Positions 6,849 to 15,678 of a DNA stretch of 34,564 bases are shown here, piece by piece. Under the pieces are notes generated by a model, which saw only the letters and a list, made by a program, of their open reading frames with translations, was not told the origin of the DNA and did not search any database. A program made the position numbers and the translations under genes. Numbering within the stretch: position 1 is the first letter of the stretch; each line of letters starts with the position of its first letter. This stretch comes from Anaerolineales bacterium. GTDB lineage: Bacteria > Chloroflexota > Anaerolineae > Anaerolineales > UBA4823. Where the stretch lies: positions 1-34,564 of the forward strand of contig JAFGJM010000025.1 in NCBI GenBank assembly GCA_016929095.1, read 5' to 3'.

Positions 6849-6900
6849 CAGCATCATAAGTAAGATATTCACTATGACAGGGCAGAATTTCTACGCACAC

Positions 6901-7317
6901 CTATAAATGATAGTCTCCGGAAGCTTCCGGCTGATATATAATCCGCTTGACACGCAAACGTCGTTTCCCTGCCGGGACCTCCCATTCAAAAGTGTCGCCT
7001 ACCTCGTATCCTAACATGGCTGTTCCAATGGGCGCCAACACAGAGATTTTCCCCTGCCCAATATCTGCGTCGTCGGGAAAAACCAATGTATACGTTTCTT
7101 CTTCCCGGGTATCAAGGTCTTCAAGCGCCACGGTGGAATTCATGGTGATTACATTTGCGGGTATATCTTGTGCTGGAACGATCACAGCACGGTTCAATTC
7201 GTTTTGCAGCATATCCAGATATTCGCTATTACGATAATCATTAACATACGCGTTTTGAAGAAGAACTCTCAAACGCTCCAGGTCATATTCCGTAATATAG
7301 ATTGGTTTATTACTCAT
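6901..7317 (-). CDS. Rnk/GreA-type transcription factor-like protein
   Basis: 138 residues. The N-terminal half (KPIYITEYDLERLRVLLQNA) resembles the short coiled coil of Rnk. The C-terminal half carries the GreA/GreB-type domain: VTMNSTVALEDLDT-like, TYTLVFPDDAD, then ISVLAPIGTAMLGYEVGDTFEWEVPAG and a closing strand. Rnk binds RNA polymerase in the secondary channel like GreA but has a shorter coiled coil and no cleavage activity. Whether this protein stimulates or blocks cleavage cannot be judged from sequence. The ATG at 7317 is preferred over 7344 because GCGAGGCG precedes it at good spacing. It is on its own, 84 bases or more from neighbours on either side. Confidence 0.82.
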   Translation of the reverse strand: MSNKPIYITEYDLERLRVLLQNAYVNDYRNSEYLDMLQNELNRAVIVPAQDIPANVITMNSTVALEDLDTREEETYTLVFPDDADIGQGKISVLAPIGTAMLGYEVGDTFEWEVPAGKRRLRVKRIIYQPEASGDYHL

Positions 7318-7746
7318 GATATCGCCTCGCAGAATATCGTTCACCTGAGGTAGAAATGAAATGCATATAAGGCAGGCAGGTTATTTTCTAATAAAAAATA
7401 TATGGGCGTTCTTTATCCGGCAGCATGACGGATATATATTTATAACATATTTCCAGCCGACCGGAATTATCGCGGGATTTTTATTCTATGTGAGTGACAC
7501 CAAAACGAAAAATTTATACTGAAAATGACAATAAGTTAGAAGTGCCCGGCAGCGATAAGCAATTCGCCATTTTCATCTACAAAGCGCGGATCGGTTTTGA
7601 GTGATTCAATTAATCGGGTATTGAATTGCATGGTCTCTCCCTTTATTTTATTACATACCCCCATTTTATCTCAAAAATTCAATTCAGCGGAATGCACTGC
7701 TCTACCGATTCTCCAATTGCCCAATAACCTGGTTGCCTTTCCTTCT
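7318..7746. other. Intergenic region with one small ORF
   Basis: About 430 bases between the Rnk-like gene and the Cache kinase. The 7345-7535 part is AT-rich and shows nothing I can support. The 7536-7631 part holds a short minus-strand ORF with a ribosome-binding site, described separately. No clear terminator is visible after the kinase gene. Confidence 0.5.
7536..7631 (-). pseudogene. 31-codon ORF, possible remnant of a DNA methyltransferase N-terminus
   Basis: The ORF starts MQFNTRLIESLKTDPRF, continues VDENGELLIAAGHF and then stops. A ribosome-binding site, GGGAGAG, lies a few bases upstream of the ATG. The opening pattern (helix, then K-x-DPRFVDE-x-GEL) resembles the first residues of adenine-specific DNA methyltransferases of the Mod type. 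If that is right, only the N-terminal cap remains and the rest has been lost. A genuine short peptide gene cannot be excluded. The resemblance is from memory of the family and covers very few residues. Confidence 0.3.
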
Positions 7747-10257
7747 CTACCCCAGCGTAAAATAGAATTGAGCCCCCTGGTCCACCTCACCCTCTGCCCA
7801 TACGCGGCCGCCGTGGCGCTGGATGATGCGCTTTACGATCGCCAGGCTGACGCCGGTGCCTTCGAATTCTCTCACGCTGTGCAAACGCTGGAAGACGCCA
7901 AACAGCTTGTCGGCGTACTGCATGTCAAAGCCGGCGCCGTTGTCTTTCACGAAATACACACACTCGCCGTTTGTCTGCATGCTGCCGACTTCGATGTGCG
8001 CCACTTCCCGCTGTTTTGTGAACTTGAGGGCATTGGAGAGCAAATTCTCCCACACCTGGCGCAGCATGGCGGGGTCGCCGGTACCCTCGGGCAGCACACC
8101 CAATTCGATATCGATATTACGGTCTTTATGCTTTTCTTCCATCATCCTGATCGTTTGTTCCACCAGGTCTTTCATGGCTATTGGTTGTTTGTTCACCTGT
8201 TTACGGCTCAGGCGGAAAAATGACAGCAGGTCATCGATCAGGCAACCCATCTGCCTGGCGCTGTCATGAATATGGCGCAGGTAGCGCTGGATATCTTCCG
8301 GCAGTTGGGCAGCGTTCTCTTCCAACAAGATACTCGAAAAGCCGTTCATAGCGCGCAGAGGCGAGCGCAGGTCGTGCGAGATGGAATAAGAAAAGGCTTC
8401 CATTTCTTTGATCGCTGTTTCGAGTTGGGCGGTACGTTCGGTCACGCGCTGCTCCAACTCGGCATTTAGCTGGTGCACTTCTTCTTCCGCCCGCTTGCGC
8501 TCCGTGATATCTTCGAGTGTTTCAACGGCGCCGATGATTTCTCCGTTTGAATTTCTGATCGGCGCGGCGGTAAAGATCAACCATTTTCCGTCTTCACCCA
8601 GGGTTGGGAAGAAATCCATGGTAGTGTAAGCGTCTGCCACCAGGGTAGATTGGCTATACTTACCGCCAAACCATTGTGGAATAGCGTCTTGTGCGCCATC
8701 CACCAGCAAATCAGCCAGGCAGGGTCTCTCCTCGCTGTACAGCGCTCTCCAGTGATCCCGGGTGCCGATCACGGTTTCGGCATTGATCCGGCTGATTTCT
8801 TCCAGTGCTTTGTTCCAATATATCACCCGGTGATCGGGACCAATCACATACTGGGGAGTGGGAGAGCCATTTACCACCGCTTTCAGTTTTTGCTCGCTTT
8901 GCTGCAGGGCTTCGAGCATTTCGCGCAGTTGACCCGTCATGCGGTTAAAGGCGCCCGCCAGCACGCCCATCTCATCCCGCGCTTTAATATCTACGACATG
9001 ATTCAGGTCGCCCTGGGTTATGGCTTCGGCGGCTTTGGTAAGGCGATGCACCGGGCGGGTGATCGTCCAGGCAATTAAGATACCGATCAAACCAATCAAA
9101 AGCGAGATCACCAGCCCGGTAATCCCCATACTTCTGGTCATCTGCGCCTGCCCGTCACTTAAAACAGCCCGATATACCTGAAGCTCATCCTCATAGGTGC
9201 TGGTGCCGATGACCCAATCCCAAGGTTCGTAATAAGCGAGACGCACGATTTTCCAGCGCGGCTGAGTCTCGCCAATATTTTGCCAGGGATAACGCTCGGT
9301 AGCCAATTCTCCCGGTTTAAGGGTTATGGCTTTTTCTATGATCGCCTGTATAAAAAACCGCCCGTCGGCGTCTCTGGATTCCCAAATATCTTCCCCATCA
9401 CGCTCGCCATTCTTCGAGATGATGTAATGGCCGCGTTCCTCACCGGTGCCGCCCAGGACATACACATAGCCAGTTTTACCCACCTTCGTCTGTAAAATTG
9501 CCTGGCGTACCCGCGCTTCGATACTTTTCTGTTTTACTCCAACATACAACATACCCACCAGGTTCCCGGTGTTATCTTTGATGGGCTGGTAGGCGGTGAG
9601 ATACCACGCATCCACCACATAGGCGCGTCCGCGGTATACTTCGCCTTTTTGGACCACGGTTTCGATCACCGGGTTTGGCGCGCCATCCGGGTTGACGGTC
9701 GGGATATACGTGCCAATGGCGCGGCTGCCATCGATGGATTTAACCGTGGTGGCAACCCTCAACATACTGCCGCTCTCATCTATGCGTTGAAAGATGGTGG
9801 CAGTGTCGCCTATTAATTCTTCTACTTCATCCACAATCGCTGTTTCAATCGCCGGGTCGGTATTCTGTCCCAACCATTGGCTACCGACCAACAACTTGGG
9901 TAGTTCAATATCGGTCTGCTCATTGGTAAACTGATTGATTACGTTCCAGTTCACAGTATCTTTTGAAAGGCTTACCCCGCCAGCCTGGGCGAGGATATAT
10001 TGGGCAACATTGAGGTTGTAATTGACCTGCTGTTGTACGGCTTCGTTCTCCGTCTCGACCAGGTTATACACCCCTTGCGTAATTTGATCCAGATTATCGT
10101 CGATTAATTGGTCCACTTCACCTTGAGCCAGCGTGTGATACTGACTGCTTTGCCAACCGGCCAATGCTAATAACGCAATGGCAGTTGTCAACACGCTGGC
10201 AATGCCCAACAGCGATACTTTAACGTTTAATTTCATATTACCAAATATATCAAACAT
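7747..10257 (-). CDS. Cache-HAMP-PAS sensor histidine kinase
   Basis: 836 residues. TM1 is at about 13-34. An extracytoplasmic Cache-type sensor follows (about 35-375), with the RVATTVKSIDGSRAIGTYIP and GRAYVVDAWYLTAYQPI stretches of the Cache3-Cache2 fusion type and a second Cache unit containing GKTGYVYVLG and YEPWDWVIGTSTY. TM2 lies at about 380-400, then HAMP, one PAS domain (about 460-590) and a coiled linker ELEQRVTERTAQLE. The phosphoacceptor H628 sits in FSYSISHDLRSP. The ATPase has the N box ENLLSNALKFT, G1 DNGAGFD and G2 EGTGVSLAI. It should sense a small extracellular ligand and phosphorylate an unlinked regulator. It lies 41 bases downstream of the giant kinase gene and is probably co-transcribed with it. 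The catalytic region is nearly collinear with that kinase, indicating duplication. Confidence 0.92.
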   Translation of the reverse strand: MFDIFGNMKLNVKVSLLGIASVLTTAIALLALAGWQSSQYHTLAQGEVDQLIDDNLDQITQGVYNLVETENEAVQQQVNYNLNVAQYILAQAGGVSLSKDTVNWNVINQFTNEQTDIELPKLLVGSQWLGQNTDPAIETAIVDEVEELIGDTATIFQRIDESGSMLRVATTVKSIDGSRAIGTYIPTVNPDGAPNPVIETVVQKGEVYRGRAYVVDAWYLTAYQPIKDNTGNLVGMLYVGVKQKSIEARVRQAILQTKVGKTGYVYVLGGTGEERGHYIISKNGERDGEDIWESRDADGRFFIQAIIEKAITLKPGELATERYPWQNIGETQPRWKIVRLAYYEPWDWVIGTSTYEDELQVYRAVLSDGQAQMTRSMGITGLVISLLIGLIGILIAWTITRPVHRLTKAAEAITQGDLNHVVDIKARDEMGVLAGAFNRMTGQLREMLEALQQSEQKLKAVVNGSPTPQYVIGPDHRVIYWNKALEEISRINAETVIGTRDHWRALYSEERPCLADLLVDGAQDAIPQWFGGKYSQSTLVADAYTTMDFFPTLGEDGKWLIFTAAPIRNSNGEIIGAVETLEDITERKRAEEEVHQLNAELEQRVTERTAQLETAIKEMEAFSYSISHDLRSPLRAMNGFSSILLEENAAQLPEDIQRYLRHIHDSARQMGCLIDDLLSFFRLSRKQVNKQPIAMKDLVEQTIRMMEEKHKDRNIDIELGVLPEGTGDPAMLRQVWENLLSNALKFTKQREVAHIEVGSMQTNGECVYFVKDNGAGFDMQYADKLFGVFQRLHSVREFEGTGVSLAIVKRIIQRHGGRVWAEGEVDQGAQFYFTLG

Positions 10258-10298
10258 AAAATCTCTTTCACAAATGTCGCTTTGGGTAGTTGCGTTCT

Positions 10299-13200
10299 TT
10301 ATTGCTCCTTGCTTAATTCTTTATGATAAGGCAGCGAGAAATATAATTCAGCGCCGTGATTTTCTTGCGCATCAGCCCACACGCGCCCGCCATGGCGTTC
10401 GATTATACGCTGTACAATGGCCAGCCCGACCCCGGTGCCTTCGAATTCTTTTTCACTATGCAGGCGTTGAAAAACACTGAAGATTTTATCGGCGTACTTC
10501 ATATCGAAGCCGACCCCGTTATCCTTAACATAGTACACACACTCATCATTTATTTGCGTGCTGCCAATTTCGATCAGGGTAAATTCGCATTTGCGGGTGA
10601 ATTTAATGGCATTTGAGAGTAAGTTCACCCATACCTGGTGTAACATGGCGGCATCTCCCTGGACATCGCATAAGCTGCCAATCTTTATATCCACCTGCCG
10701 GTCTTTATATTCAATTTCGACAGTCTTCAAGGCTTGTTCTACCAGGTCTTTCATCACTACGGCTTGTTTATTTAATGGCTGGCGGCTAAAGCGCGAAAAT
10801 GCCAGCAAATCATCGACCAGGCAAGTCATTTTCTTTGAGCTATCCCGTACCAACTCCAGGTAATGCTGAGCATCGTTCGATAGCTGTGGCGCGTATTCTT
10901 CCAGCAGGATGCGCGAAAAACCATCCATGGCGCGTAAGGGCGCCCGCAAATCGTGAGATACAGAATAGGAAAAAGCTTCCAATTCTTTAACTGCCGTTTC
11001 AAGTTGGGCTGTGCGTTCGATCACGCGCTGTTCCAGTTCATCGTTGAGTTTGCGGATTTCTTCGTCGGCTTTCTTTCGCTCGGTGACGTCGATCACGATG
11101 CCTTGGAGACACATAATATGCCCGTTTGAGTCTCGTTCGATGACCGAGTGATCGTCTACCCAGCGTATATTTCCATCTTTGGTAATCAGACGATATTCCT
11201 GCTGGAATTGGTCAGCGCCCCTTTGGACATGCTCCTGAATTTCACCAGCCACCCGTTCCACGTCTTCGGGGTGCATCATCGAAACGTAAAGGGTGGCGCC
11301 GGATAATAATTCTTCAGGTGTATAACCAAATTGAGTCACATTATTGGATACCAGTTCAACCGGCCACCCTTCCTCCGGCTTCCAGCGGAAGAGTACCGCC
11401 GGGCTGTTTTCCACCACCAGGTTGGCTTGCTGTAAGGCTTCATCTGCGCGCTTGCGCTCCGTGATATCTCTCACGATGGCAAACATCCCCTGCGGTTCAC
11501 CTTCTGCATTTTTGACTAGAGAAGTGCGCAGCTCCACCGGGAAGATGGCGCCATCTTTTCTCCGATATTCTTTTTCATAAACGGGGGAATAGCCTTTGCG
11601 CAGCACCTCATTTTTAACAATGTCGCTTTCAAAGCTGTGCCATTTTGATGGTGTTATATCCATGTATGATAATCGTTGTAATTCTTCGGATGTATATCCG
11701 AGCATCGATTGATAAGTGGCATTACTTTCTAATATTGCCCCATCCATCGAAACAAAGGCATATCCATCGATCATACTCTCGTACAAGTTCCGGTATTTTC
11801 GTTCGCTTTCCAAAACAGCCGCTTCTGCCTGCTTGCGCTGGGTGATAAAACGCGCCTGTTGAATGTTTTGATAGGCAGAGGTGGAAACCTGATTGGACAG
11901 CACAAAAAGGAGATGAGCGATTTTCTCGAATTGCTCTTGCGACATGGTGGGAACCTGACGATACGCAGCCCGAAAAGCGGTTTCATCTGCCCCTATCTCG
12001 CGGGCGTATTTCATGATCTCTTCTTCATCCTGGGCTTCATTACGCACTTGTCCAATCAGCCAGTTGGCGATATGACGACCGCCAACTGTAATACTCACCC
12101 CCGCGTTGCACAGACCGGCGCTCAGGCATGGCTGGATATTGGGACCAGAGGGATTGTGCTTCCCGATTATCGCATCTGAGATATTGCAGTTCTTGGCGCC
12201 TATTTCAGTGTTGCGGATGATCCCGCCACAGAGAGCGGAGAAGTTACTCTGCTGAGAGATAGGTGTGCCATCCGGACGCGTGATGAGGGCAGCCACGCCG
12301 AATGTCTCGGCGAACAAGTCTTGCAGATGCTGGATATCTGACAGATTGAGGATATCTTCAAATTTGATTTCTTCTGCATTATCGAGCGGCTGGGTTAACG
12401 CCACAATACGTTTTTCGAGTGCTTCTTCCACCCGTTTGCGCCCCGTGATATCTTCCACTACAGACAACAGGCTGCCCTGACCGGCCAGTGTAATGGGTGT
12501 GGCCGTTATACTGGCGTGGAACAGGGAATCATCTTGCCGTTTTAGCACTGTTTCAAAATTATGTACAACATTATCCTGTTTTAATTGTTCCAATAACGCA
12601 TCTCGGTCTTGGGGATTTTGGTAGATGTTAGCCAGCTCTTCTTCTTTCAAATCTTCTTCCGTATAGCCCAACATTTCCTTTATCACATGATTAAAAGCAA
12701 TGATTTTACCGTCAAATGTATTCATGATAATACCCATGGGCGTGTTTTCGAAAAGCATGCGATAATTTTCTTCACTTTCCCGGATAGATTGGGCAGCTAT
12801 GCGGGCAGTTTTGAGTTGGTTGTTTTTCACCCGGTAAACAAGCAAGAATCCCCCTAACCCAGCCAGGACCGCAAGCGTGTAGAACCACCAGGTTTTCCAC
12901 CAGGGCGGAACGACAGTTACCTGAATCGAGACTCCCTGCTCGTTCCAAACGCCATCATTGTTCGAGCCAAGGATATGTAAGGTGTAATTGCCTCCCCCCA
13001 ATCCGCTGTAACGGCCAAAACGGCGCGTGCCTGCATTGAACCAATCCTTATCCAGCCCTTCCAGTTTATACATATACTGGTTCTTGCTGGATTGGGTGTA
13101 GTTCAAGGCAGTATATTCGAATTCGAAAAAGTTATTTTGCCAATCCAGGGTGATCTGTTTTGCGCGTTCGGGCGATTTACCCAACGGAAGAGGCTCTCCA

Positions 13201-15398
13201 CCCTGTTTGAGCGCCGTGATCGCCACAGAAGGGATATAAGTATTATCTTTGATTTCTTGCGGATAGAATGTGTTTAATCCATTCGATCCGCCAAACCACA
13301 TCATTCCATCCTTATCACGAAGGGCATTTAATGGATAAAATACATTTCCCTGAAGTCCATCACTCTCTTGATATACCCGCATGGTTTCTGTTTCAGGGTC
13401 AAATCTCACCAGACCGTCACCCCCCAATGAGCCCATCCAAAGATGCCCCTCATCATCCTGGTTAATGGACGCGATCATTGTCACCGGATATCCCGTATCG
13501 CTGTTGTAACGCTTAAAGGTTTTCGCCTGACGATCGAATCGGTCGAAACCAAGCGCAGTACCCGCCCAAATCCATCCATCTTTATCTTCAAAAACAACAT
13601 TGACGATATCAGAACTTATACTGGAGGGATTTTGCGGGTCATGGAGAAAGTGGGTGAATGTTTTTGAAAGCGGATCATACCGGTCTAATCCCCCGCCAAG
13701 AGTGGGAATCCAAAGAATGCCTTCGCTATCTTGAAACAGGGTCATTAAATTGTTGCTACTGAGACTGTTGGAGTTTTGGGGATCGGTCTGATAATGGGTA
13801 AAGGTTTCAGTAGATTTGTCGAATTTATCCATCCCGGAGTCGGCTGTAGCGATCCAGAGAATATTTGAATCCTGGTTATCACCAAGGATAGAGAATATTT
13901 GCCGATTTTGAACCAGGCTATTCGGATCATTGGGGTTATACGAGAAAGTTTTGACGATTTTGTTTGAATTATGATCATAGATATACAAATTCCCGGGAAT
14001 AGTGCTGCCCAGCCAAAATACCCCACTGGGATCTTCATATAACGCCGGATAGTAGCCTTTTAAATAATCGGTAAAGGCGCCAGTTTGCTTATCATACATT
14101 TGTAAATTAACTTCCGTGCCGACCCAAATGTTGCCTTGACGATCTTGAATAACAGGAACCACCACATTGCTGCTTATACTATTGGGGTTTTGGGGGTCAT
14201 GGCGAAACAGAGTAAACGCCGGTTTATGGGGATCGAGTTTATCTATCAAACCAGTATTATTCACGATCCAAATAATGTCGGCGCGGTCTTGATACACGCC
14301 CGTGATGGATGTGCTGCTTACACTAAAATTTTTCTCGGGGTCATGGGTATAGTGGGTATAAGTATTTGTTTGGGGTTCGAATATAGATAAACCAAGTTGA
14401 TCCGAGTTGTTATAAGTGATCCAGATTTTTCCGGATTGGTCCTGATAGATGGCGTTGATTTTATTTCCTGTCAAACTATTGGGGTTTTGATCATTGTGGA
14501 AATAACTGGAAAAGCTTTCAGTGGTGCGGTCGAATTTATAAAGTCCATTCCAGGTGGCAATCCAAATGAACCCTTGTTTGTCTTCCAACAAAGAGCTAAC
14601 TGAACTCTCGCCAAAATTCTTTGGATCCTGAGTATCGTATAGATAATGAGTAAAGGTCTCAGTCTGTTGATCAAAACGGTTCAAACCGCCGCCTTCCGTA
14701 CCCACCCAAAGGACGCCCTGCGAATCGAAAAGGAGTGCTCCTATTTTATCGTGGCTTAAACTATCCTTGCGGCGGGGATCATGGCGGTAGGATTTGAAAG
14801 TCTCAGTAGCTTTGTCTAATACACTCAAACCATTTTGGGTACCAACCCATAAATTCCCCTGAGGATCTTCTTGAATCACCTGTGTGCGAAAAGGAACCAC
14901 CGCATCGCCGCAAATACTCTCAGGATTTTGAGGGTCGTGTTTATATTGGGTAAATGAATCGGTTTCTTTATCGTACCTGTTCAAGCCGCCGCCATTGGTG
15001 CCAATCCATATGAAGTTGTCTCGATCTTCATACAACACATGTACAGTAGTATCGGATATGGCGTTTATACCGCCCGGTTTGTATACTTTAAGGTCGTAAC
15101 CGTCAAAACGGAATAATCCGGAACCGTTCGTGCCAATCCACAGGAATCCGTCGTTATCTTGTAAGATAGCGCCGCTGTTTTGCGTGTCGGTATTTAAAAC
15201 AGCCCGATCAAACCGCAAGACTTCTTGTGTTTGAACCGGTTCGCCTTCATTCGATTTGGAAGCGGCAGATCGTGTATATCCTGGCGGATTTGTTAGTGTA
15301 GTGTTGGCGGGGATGTTGCTATAAGCCTGGATCGTCGTTGAAAAAAATATTACGAGGATTATTAACGATAAGCGCCGTACATATATAAGTTTTCGCAT
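10299..15398 (-). CDS. Giant propeller/PocR/PAS sensor histidine kinase
   Basis: 1699 residues. A signal peptide (cleavage near IQA, residue 25) leads into 14 two-component-regulator propeller repeats (about 75-715), each with D-x-x-G-x-(I/L)W-(V/I)-G-T, enough for two seven-bladed propellers. A Y_Y_Y domain (about 755-830), TM 833-855, PAS (about 875-990) and a PocR ligand-binding domain (about 1015-1175, with C1057, C1071, C1091 and C1097) follow. Two more PAS domains (about 1195-1440) precede the HisKA domain with H1482 in FSYSVSHDLRAP and an ATPase with NLLSNAIKFT, DNGVGFD and EGTGVGLAI. Kinases with this extracytoplasmic half are best known for sensing carbohydrates in Bacteroides, but those carry receiver and AraC domains. 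This one ends at the ATPase. No ribosome-binding site is obvious before the ATG. Confidence 0.92.
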   Translation of the reverse strand: MRKLIYVRRLSLIILVIFFSTTIQAYSNIPANTTLTNPPGYTRSAASKSNEGEPVQTQEVLRFDRAVLNTDTQNSGAILQDNDGFLWIGTNGSGLFRFDGYDLKVYKPGGINAISDTTVHVLYEDRDNFIWIGTNGGGLNRYDKETDSFTQYKHDPQNPESICGDAVVPFRTQVIQEDPQGNLWVGTQNGLSVLDKATETFKSYRHDPRRKDSLSHDKIGALLFDSQGVLWVGTEGGGLNRFDQQTETFTHYLYDTQDPKNFGESSVSSLLEDKQGFIWIATWNGLYKFDRTTESFSSYFHNDQNPNSLTGNKINAIYQDQSGKIWITYNNSDQLGLSIFEPQTNTYTHYTHDPEKNFSVSSTSITGVYQDRADIIWIVNNTGLIDKLDPHKPAFTLFRHDPQNPNSISSNVVVPVIQDRQGNIWVGTEVNLQMYDKQTGAFTDYLKGYYPALYEDPSGVFWLGSTIPGNLYIYDHNSNKIVKTFSYNPNDPNSLVQNRQIFSILGDNQDSNILWIATADSGMDKFDKSTETFTHYQTDPQNSNSLSSNNLMTLFQDSEGILWIPTLGGGLDRYDPLSKTFTHFLHDPQNPSSISSDIVNVVFEDKDGWIWAGTALGFDRFDRQAKTFKRYNSDTGYPVTMIASINQDDEGHLWMGSLGGDGLVRFDPETETMRVYQESDGLQGNVFYPLNALRDKDGMMWFGGSNGLNTFYPQEIKDNTYIPSVAITALKQGGEPLPLGKSPERAKQITLDWQNNFFEFEYTALNYTQSSKNQYMYKLEGLDKDWFNAGTRRFGRYSGLGGGNYTLHILGSNNDGVWNEQGVSIQVTVVPPWWKTWWFYTLAVLAGLGGFLLVYRVKNNQLKTARIAAQSIRESEENYRMLFENTPMGIIMNTFDGKIIAFNHVIKEMLGYTEEDLKEEELANIYQNPQDRDALLEQLKQDNVVHNFETVLKRQDDSLFHASITATPITLAGQGSLLSVVEDITGRKRVEEALEKRIVALTQPLDNAEEIKFEDILNLSDIQHLQDLFAETFGVAALITRPDGTPISQQSNFSALCGGIIRNTEIGAKNCNISDAIIGKHNPSGPNIQPCLSAGLCNAGVSITVGGRHIANWLIGQVRNEAQDEEEIMKYAREIGADETAFRAAYRQVPTMSQEQFEKIAHLLFVLSNQVSTSAYQNIQQARFITQRKQAEAAVLESERKYRNLYESMIDGYAFVSMDGAILESNATYQSMLGYTSEELQRLSYMDITPSKWHSFESDIVKNEVLRKGYSPVYEKEYRRKDGAIFPVELRTSLVKNAEGEPQGMFAIVRDITERKRADEALQQANLVVENSPAVLFRWKPEEGWPVELVSNNVTQFGYTPEELLSGATLYVSMMHPEDVERVAGEIQEHVQRGADQFQQEYRLITKDGNIRWVDDHSVIERDSNGHIMCLQGIVIDVTERKKADEEIRKLNDELEQRVIERTAQLETAVKELEAFSYSVSHDLRAPLRAMDGFSRILLEEYAPQLSNDAQHYLELVRDSSKKMTCLVDDLLAFSRFSRQPLNKQAVVMKDLVEQALKTVEIEYKDRQVDIKIGSLCDVQGDAAMLHQVWVNLLSNAIKFTRKCEFTLIEIGSTQINDECVYYVKDNGVGFDMKYADKIFSVFQRLHSEKEFEGTGVGLAIVQRIIERHGGRVWADAQENHGAELYFSLPYHKELSKEQ

Positions 15399-15600
15399 TC
15401 GTTCAATTTCTAATAATTACTGCTTGTGATTACCCATTACAACGAAAAAGCTTTAGGAATATATGGAATGCCCTAACCAATTAAAGGCAGGCGCAATAGT
15501 GATTTTGATTTTATATCCTCAATATTCAAAAAACCATGAAAAATGCGTTAAAAATTGGTTTTATTTTTCCACCAATCAAATGTGCAATGAATCCCCTTTA

Positions 15601-15644
15601 ATAAAAACATCTTCCCAGCATAATGTGCGATCGCCGGGAAGATG
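15601..15644 (-). terminator. Intrinsic terminator of glnA
   Basis: On the minus strand, CATCTTCCC and GGGAAGATG form a 9-bp stem around a 19-base loop, directly followed by TTTTTAT. It lies 34 bases past the glnA stop codon, the expected place and orientation for a rho-independent terminator. Confidence 0.75.
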
Positions 15645-15678
15645 GTCAATTCGATCATACTTACAAGGTTTGCGTATT

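Noticed and set aside
7597..8269. Long + strand open frames opposite the Cache kinase
   Set aside because: They are antisense shadows of a well-supported kinase gene and show no protein family pattern.
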